From HGM04593 sp045636125 (GTDB taxonomy: Bacteria > Bacteroidota > Bacteroidia > Bacteroidales > Bacteroidaceae): a DNA stretch of 64,000 bases. The stretch lies in assembly GCA_045636125.1 (NCBI GenBank), contig JAZTWX010000026.1, positions 1-64,000 on the forward strand. The letters run 5' to 3'. The position numbers and the translations under genes are program-made. This document shows positions 60,297 through 64,000 of the stretch, piece by piece (positions within the stretch are counted from its first letter, which is position 1; the number at the start of each line of letters is the position of its first letter). Under the pieces are notes generated by a model, which saw only the letters and a program-made list of their open reading frames with translations, made no database searches and was not told the origin of the DNA.

Positions 60297-60716
60297 TTAG
60301 CACTTGTGACACTGGGAACAGACGCCGGTGATAATAACGTCGATACTTTCGACATTAAAGCCCGCCGGGGTGTCTACCACCGGCAAAGAAAGAGGCGCGG
60401 GAACACAAAAAGTGCGCCCGCAAACGCGACAAGTGGCGTGAGCGTGGTGAGAGGAACCGGAGTGTTGATGTGACTGCAAAAAACAGTATTTTCGCTTGCC
60501 GCTACCATCCTCGAAACTATGCAGGAGGTGTTTTTGCTCAAAAAGTGTGAGAGTGCGGAAAATGGTACTGCGGTCGATGGTGGCAAAGTGCATATAAAGC
60601 TCTTCAAGCGAGAAGGGAGCACCGAACTCCTCTATGCCTCTGAGAATGAGCAGGCGCACAGCCGTGGTGCGTACACCGTGGAGCTTCAATACATTTTCGT
60701 GTTTGTTTGTTTCCAT
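60297..60716 (-). CDS. Fur-family metal-responsive repressor
   Basis: The 139-residue protein starts at ATG 60716 (METNKHENVLKLHGVRTTAVRLLIL); a longer ORF start at 61016 lies inside the divergent permease gene and is rejected. The winged helix (SLEELYMHFATIDRSTIFRTLTLFEQKHLLHSF) is typical of Fur. The dimerisation domain has metal-site residues: QSHQHSGSSHHAHATCRVCGRTFC and the C-terminal GVCSQCHKC. The multiple His/Cys favour Zur-like or Fur-like metal sensing. The divergent permease gene is a likely target. Confidence 0.9.
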   Translation of the reverse strand: METNKHENVLKLHGVRTTAVRLLILRGIEEFGAPFSLEELYMHFATIDRSTIFRTLTLFEQKHLLHSFEDGSGKRKYCFLQSHQHSGSSHHAHATCRVCGRTFCVPAPLSLPVVDTPAGFNVESIDVIITGVCSQCHKC

Positions 60717-60756
60717 AGAAAATATGCTTGTGCAAAGAAAAGCCTTGTTACACCTG

Positions 60757-60790
60757 CAAAAATACACTATTTTCAACAACACACTGCAAG
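60757..60790 (-). promoter_or_regulatory. Promoter of the Fur-family gene
   Basis: On the minus strand CTTG (60790-60787) and TATTTTTG (60764-60757, exact TAnnTTTG) are 22 bp apart. The ATG is 41 bases downstream. Confidence 0.55.
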
Positions 60791-60829
60791 CAAACGGGCT
60801 TTTGCAACCGATTTGCAGAAAATTAACAT

Positions 60830-60837
60830 TACTTTTG
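60830..60837 (+). promoter_or_regulatory. -7 element of the metal-efflux permease gene
   Basis: TACTTTTG is an exact TAnnTTTG box, 29 bases before the ATG at 60866. Upstream TTTG boxes lie at 14 and 25 bp spacing. Confidence 0.45.
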
Positions 60838-60865
60838 CTAGGCAAATAATAAAAAGTGAGAGGAT

Positions 60866-62119
60866 ATGAGAGAGATTTTTGAACTTGTAAACCAGATGTC
60901 GCCATATATTCTGCTGGGCTTTCTGCTCGCAGGCATAATGCACGCCTTTGTGCCGAACAATCTGTACCAGAAACACCTGGGAGGGAGCACTCTGCGCTCG
61001 GTTGTAAACGCCACACTGCTGGGCATTCCGTTGCCGCTCTGCTCGTGCGGGGTTATTCCCACCGCAATGTCGTTGAGAAAAGAGGGTGCGTCGAAGGGAG
61101 CAACAATGGCGTTCCTCATTTCCACCCCACAGACGGGAGTAGACTCAATTATTGCCACCTACTCGCTTATGGGGTTGCCTTTTGCATTGCTGCGCCCGCT
61201 GGCAGCCCTTGCAACGGCCATAATGGGCGGGGTACTTGTCACAAAATTTGCCGATGAAAAGGGAGAAAAAAGCAAAAAGAGAGTTGCAACGGAAGAGGAG
61301 GAAGAGAAAAAGAGCTTCGGGCAAAAGATTGTCACTGCGCTGCGCTACGCCTTTGTGGAGATGATGCAGGACATTGGAAAATGGTTGACAATGGGGCTTG
61401 TCATCGCGGGGCTCATAACGGTGTTTGTGCCAAGCTCTTTCTTTGAGGTTTTTGCACAAAGTTCGCTATTGAGTATGCTCCTTGTGCTCGCTCTTGCAAT
61501 ACCTATGTACCTTTGCGCCACCGGTTCAATTCCCATTGCCGTTGCCCTTATGCTCAAAGGGTTGTCGCCCGGCACCGCACTCGTGCTGCTTATGGCAGGT
61601 CCCGCAGTGAACGTAGCGTCGATGCTTGTGATAAGCAAGGTGATGGGGCGCCGCCCGCTTGCAATATACCTGGGAAGCATAATCGCGGGAGCTGTAGCGT
61701 TCGGCCTTGCAATTGACCATTTATTGCCGCGTGAGTGGTTCACAAGACCGCTTGCCGCAATTCACACCCACTGCCACGGCTGCACAAATTATTTCGGCAC
61801 AGCGTGCAGTATTCTGCTGCTGGCGCTGCTTGTGAACGCCTTTGTACAGCGCTTCCGCCACAAGGGCGATTGCTGCTGCAAACACGGTGGAGAGAGCTGT
61901 GCGGCCTGCGCAAGAAGTACTGTATTCGAGGTGGGCGGGATGGCCTGCAACCACTGCAAAAACAGCGTTGAAAAGGCCTTGAAGGGCGTTGATGGTGTCG
62001 AGGACGCTACAGCCGACCTTGCAAGCGGGGAAGCCACGGTTCGAGGTACTTTCGACAAAGAGAAAGCTATGGAGGCGGTGCGCAGCCTTGGATTTACGAT
62101 AGAGGAAAAAGAGCAGTAA
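60866..62119 (+). CDS. SO_0444-type Cu/Zn efflux permease with C-terminal HMA domain
   Basis: The 417-residue protein has eight or more membrane helices, with the signature CSCGVIPTAMSLRKEGASKGATMAFLISTPQTGVDS near residue 57 (cysteine pair plus TPQTG loop) repeated as CATGSIPIAVALMLKGLSPGTALVLLMAGPAVN near residue 215. This is the duplicated permease fold of the ArsP/YraQ type. A C-terminal HMA domain (FEVGGMACNHCKNSVEKALKGV, with CxxC) binds soft metal ions. It is divergent from the Fur-family gene. Transport of zinc, copper or a related ion is by family only. Confidence 0.9.
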   Translation: MREIFELVNQMSPYILLGFLLAGIMHAFVPNNLYQKHLGGSTLRSVVNATLLGIPLPLCSCGVIPTAMSLRKEGASKGATMAFLISTPQTGVDSIIATYSLMGLPFALLRPLAALATAIMGGVLVTKFADEKGEKSKKRVATEEEEEKKSFGQKIVTALRYAFVEMMQDIGKWLTMGLVIAGLITVFVPSSFFEVFAQSSLLSMLLVLALAIPMYLCATGSIPIAVALMLKGLSPGTALVLLMAGPAVNVASMLVISKVMGRRPLAIYLGSIIAGAVAFGLAIDHLLPREWFTRPLAAIHTHCHGCTNYFGTACSILLLALLVNAFVQRFRHKGDCCCKHGGESCAACARSTVFEVGGMACNHCKNSVEKALKGVDGVEDATADLASGEATVRGTFDKEKAMEAVRSLGFTIEEKEQ

Positions 62120-62153
62120 AAAAGAGAAAGTGCATCTCACGCGAAGGTTTTTA

Positions 62154-62184
62154 CTTGAATTTATAGTTTATAAGAGTATTTTTG
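62154..62184 (+). promoter_or_regulatory. Promoter of the AspT/YidE-type transporter gene
   Basis: CTTG (62154-62157) and TATTTTTG (62177-62184) are 19 bp apart. The TSS would be near 62190, which places ATG 62230 as the start. Confidence 0.6.
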
Positions 62185-62229
62185 TTTATGTTTGCAGTAA
62201 CGGCGTTTTTGTACGCCGCCCACACTGCA

Positions 62230-63891
62230 ATGGAAATAATTAAATCTCTTCTCATAGAACACTCGGCCCTGCAGGCTATTGTGGTGCTGTCGATTATTTC
62301 GGCAACAGGAATTCTGCTTGGAAAAATTCGTATAGGCGGAATTTCGCTGGGTGTGACGTTCGTTTTTTTCGTCGGAATCTTTGCCGGACATTTAGGGCTG
62401 AGCATAGATGGTGAAATGCTCAAATATGCCGAGTCGTTCGGCCTTGTGCTCTTTGTGTACGCGCTTGGCCTGCAGGTGGGCCCGGGATTTTTCAGTTCTA
62501 TGCGCACCGACGGCGCGAAATTGCTTCTCCCATCGCTGGGAGTGGTACTTGCAGGCACTGCGCTTGCCATTGGAGCAAGCTATGCTTGTGGAATTTCAAT
62601 TGCCGATGTTTCGGGAATTCTGTGTGGAGCAACCACCAACACCCCTGCCCTTGCCGCTGCACAACAGACACTGTCGCAGATGGGAATACCCAGCAGCGGC
62701 GCGGCACTGAGCTGCGCACTCACTTACCCGCTTGGTGTTGTGGGGGTTATATTTGCAATTCTTTTCCTGCGCCGTTTCTTTGTAAAGAAGAGCGACCTTT
62801 CGCGCCCCGACAGGGTGCACAAGAAGAATGTGTTCATTGCGAGCTACCGCGTTACCAACCCCGCAATCTTCAACAAAACCGTGAGCGAGGTTGCAGCCGG
62901 CAGCCGGCAGAGTTTTGTAATTTCGCGTTTGTGGCGCGGGGGTAACGTAATTATACCCACCGGCGACAAAAAGATACGCGAGAATGATATTCTGTTGGTG
63001 ATAACAAAGTCCACAGACACCGAGGCACTGCGTATGATATTCGGCGAGCAGGAGAGCAAGGACTGGAACAGCGAGAATATCGACTGGAACAAGATTGACA
63101 GCCAGTTGGTGGCCGAGCATATTCTTGTCACCCGCCCCGAAATAAACGGCCGACGACTTTCGTCGTTGCGCCTGAGAAACAACTACGGGATAAACATCAG
63201 CCGCGTGTTCCGTTCGGGCGTGGAGCTTCTCGCAACCCCCGACCTGCGCCTGCAGGTGGGCGACCGTCTCACTGTGGTGGGCGAGGCTGCCGGAATACGC
63301 AACGTGGAGAATATTCTGGGAAACACCGTGAAGAGCCTCAAAGAGCCCAACCTCGTAGCTGTGTTCATAGGTATTATATTGGGCCTTGCTGTGGGCAGCA
63401 TACCTTTTGCCGTTCCCGGTGTGTCGCTGCCCGTGAAGCTGGGCCTTGCGGGCGGTCCCATATTAATGGGTATTATAATAGGAACATTCGGCCCGCGCCT
63501 GCATATGGTCATCTATACCACGCAAAGTGCCAATATGATGCTGCGCGCAATGGGACTCAACCTTTACCTTGCCTGCCTGGGGCTCGACGCCGGAGCACAT
63601 TTCTTTGAAACGGTCGTGCGCCCCGAGGGGGCTTTGTGGCTGTTAATAGGATTTTTGATAACATTCGTGCCCACCACCCTCGTGGGCCTTATATCGTTGC
63701 GCGTGCAGAAGCTCGACTTCGGCTCAATAGCCGGATTATTGTGCGGTTCAATGGCCAACCCTATGGCACTGAACTACGCCAACGACACCATTGAGAGCGA
63801 CAACCCCTCGGTTGCATACGCTACGGTGTACCCCGTGTGCATTTTCCTGCGCGTAATTATCATTCAAATTGTAATTACATTCCTTGTGTGA
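62230..63891 (+). CDS. AspT/YidE/YbjL-type transporter
   Basis: The 553-residue protein starts at ATG 62230 (MEIIKSLLIEHSALQAI); an earlier ATG at 62188 lies at the expected transcription start and adds a poor segment. Two five-helix AspT-like halves (residues 10-165 and 370-553) contain the repeated motif GVVLAGTALAIG and GPRLHMVIYTTQSANMMLR. Between them are two TrkA-C (RCK_C) regulatory domains (YRVTNPAIFNKTVSEVAAGS, PEINGRRLSSLRLRNNYGINISRV). The family exchanges amino acids or small acids across the membrane; the substrate is not known. Confidence 0.9.
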   Translation: MEIIKSLLIEHSALQAIVVLSIISATGILLGKIRIGGISLGVTFVFFVGIFAGHLGLSIDGEMLKYAESFGLVLFVYALGLQVGPGFFSSMRTDGAKLLLPSLGVVLAGTALAIGASYACGISIADVSGILCGATTNTPALAAAQQTLSQMGIPSSGAALSCALTYPLGVVGVIFAILFLRRFFVKKSDLSRPDRVHKKNVFIASYRVTNPAIFNKTVSEVAAGSRQSFVISRLWRGGNVIIPTGDKKIRENDILLVITKSTDTEALRMIFGEQESKDWNSENIDWNKIDSQLVAEHILVTRPEINGRRLSSLRLRNNYGINISRVFRSGVELLATPDLRLQVGDRLTVVGEAAGIRNVENILGNTVKSLKEPNLVAVFIGIILGLAVGSIPFAVPGVSLPVKLGLAGGPILMGIIIGTFGPRLHMVIYTTQSANMMLRAMGLNLYLACLGLDAGAHFFETVVRPEGALWLLIGFLITFVPTTLVGLISLRVQKLDFGSIAGLLCGSMANPMALNYANDTIESDNPSVAYATVYPVCIFLRVIIIQIVITFLV

Positions 63892-63908
63892 AAAACATAA
63901 AACAATCT

Positions 63909-64000
63909 ATGAATATGAAAAGACTTATCACATTGTGCGCAACAGTTGCGCTTGCCCTGTCGACACAGGCACAAACCGACTACACTCGTGGTCTTTCGGT
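63909..64000 (+). CDS. Secreted protein, partial at the window edge
   Basis: ATG 63909 (or ATG 63915) opens a frame with a signal peptide (MNMKRLITLCATVALALSTQAQ) ending at a predicted Ala-Gln site, followed by TDYTRGLS. Only 30 codons are inside the window, so no function can be given. It lies 17 bp after the transporter gene and may share its transcript. Confidence 0.6.
   Translation, partial: MNMKRLITLCATVALALSTQAQTDYTRGLS

Overview
The window reads as chromosomal DNA of an anaerobic member of the Bacteroidales (Bacteroidota). Supporting signs are type IX secretion (T9SS) genes porT, porU and porV, several Bacteroidota promoters of the TTTG/TAnnTTTG type, a three-copy ompH set beside bamA and uppS, rubrerythrin, a flavodiiron protein, class I fumarase and BspA-like leucine-rich repeat proteins. 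No rRNA, phage, insertion sequence or CRISPR array is visible. One tRNA gene is present, tRNA-Leu(UAA).

Layout. 1-2.35 kb: small envelope proteins (the first cut by the window edge). 2.6-4.1 kb: a membrane-anchored winged-helix regulator preceded by three 22-bp direct repeats, then a winged-helix fragment. 4.2-10.1 kb: flavodiiron protein, GH123-type enzyme, calycin-like lipoprotein and TonB-dependent receptor. 10.2-13.5 kb: a hydrolase, a TrpB2-type tryptophan synthase beta chain behind a classical leader-peptide attenuator, porT and a ferredoxin. 13.7-26.6 kb: BspA protein, rubrerythrin, fumarase, hflX, dprA, a TPR lipoprotein, xerD, a LolC/E-like permease, rbfA and an O-methyltransferase. 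26.9-28.2 kb: a serine-rich membrane protein of unknown function. 28.6-45.6 kb: a long co-directional block for envelope biogenesis, cofactors and T9SS (murI, three ompH, bamA, uppS, DUF6089, DUF6242, ribD, phosphoesterase, ispF, porV, porU, FAH hydrolase, rex). 45.7-49.3 kb: SUI1 factor, a MITE-like element, pyrE, an SRPBCC protein, argH and a lipoprotein.

49.6-54.4 kb is the most unusual stretch. It holds a protein kinase fused through one membrane helix to BspA-type leucine-rich repeats, its upstream HTH gene, a divergent second copy of the serine-rich membrane protein, a small membrane ORF interrupted by TAG and coupled to a cupin lipoprotein, and the first of two tiny paralogous peptides ending in WGNLW. 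54.6-60.3 kb has the second peptide, a 1718-residue secreted clan-D-like glycosidase with five internal beta-sandwich repeats, and a leader or small RNA with its own promoter and terminator. 60.3-64 kb has a Fur-family repressor, a metal-efflux-type permease with an HMA domain, an AspT/YidE-type transporter and a truncated secreted protein.

Connections. PorU, PorV and PorT supply part of the T9SS, and two large secreted proteins here end in a tail like those of T9SS cargo. BamA, the Skp-like chaperones, UppS and MurI serve envelope assembly. The best candidates for undescribed biology are the kinase-LRR/HTH/Ser-rich locus, the WGNLW peptides with the giant glycosidase and its structured leader, and the 22-bp repeat array. 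The trpB2 attenuator is the clearest regulatory element.
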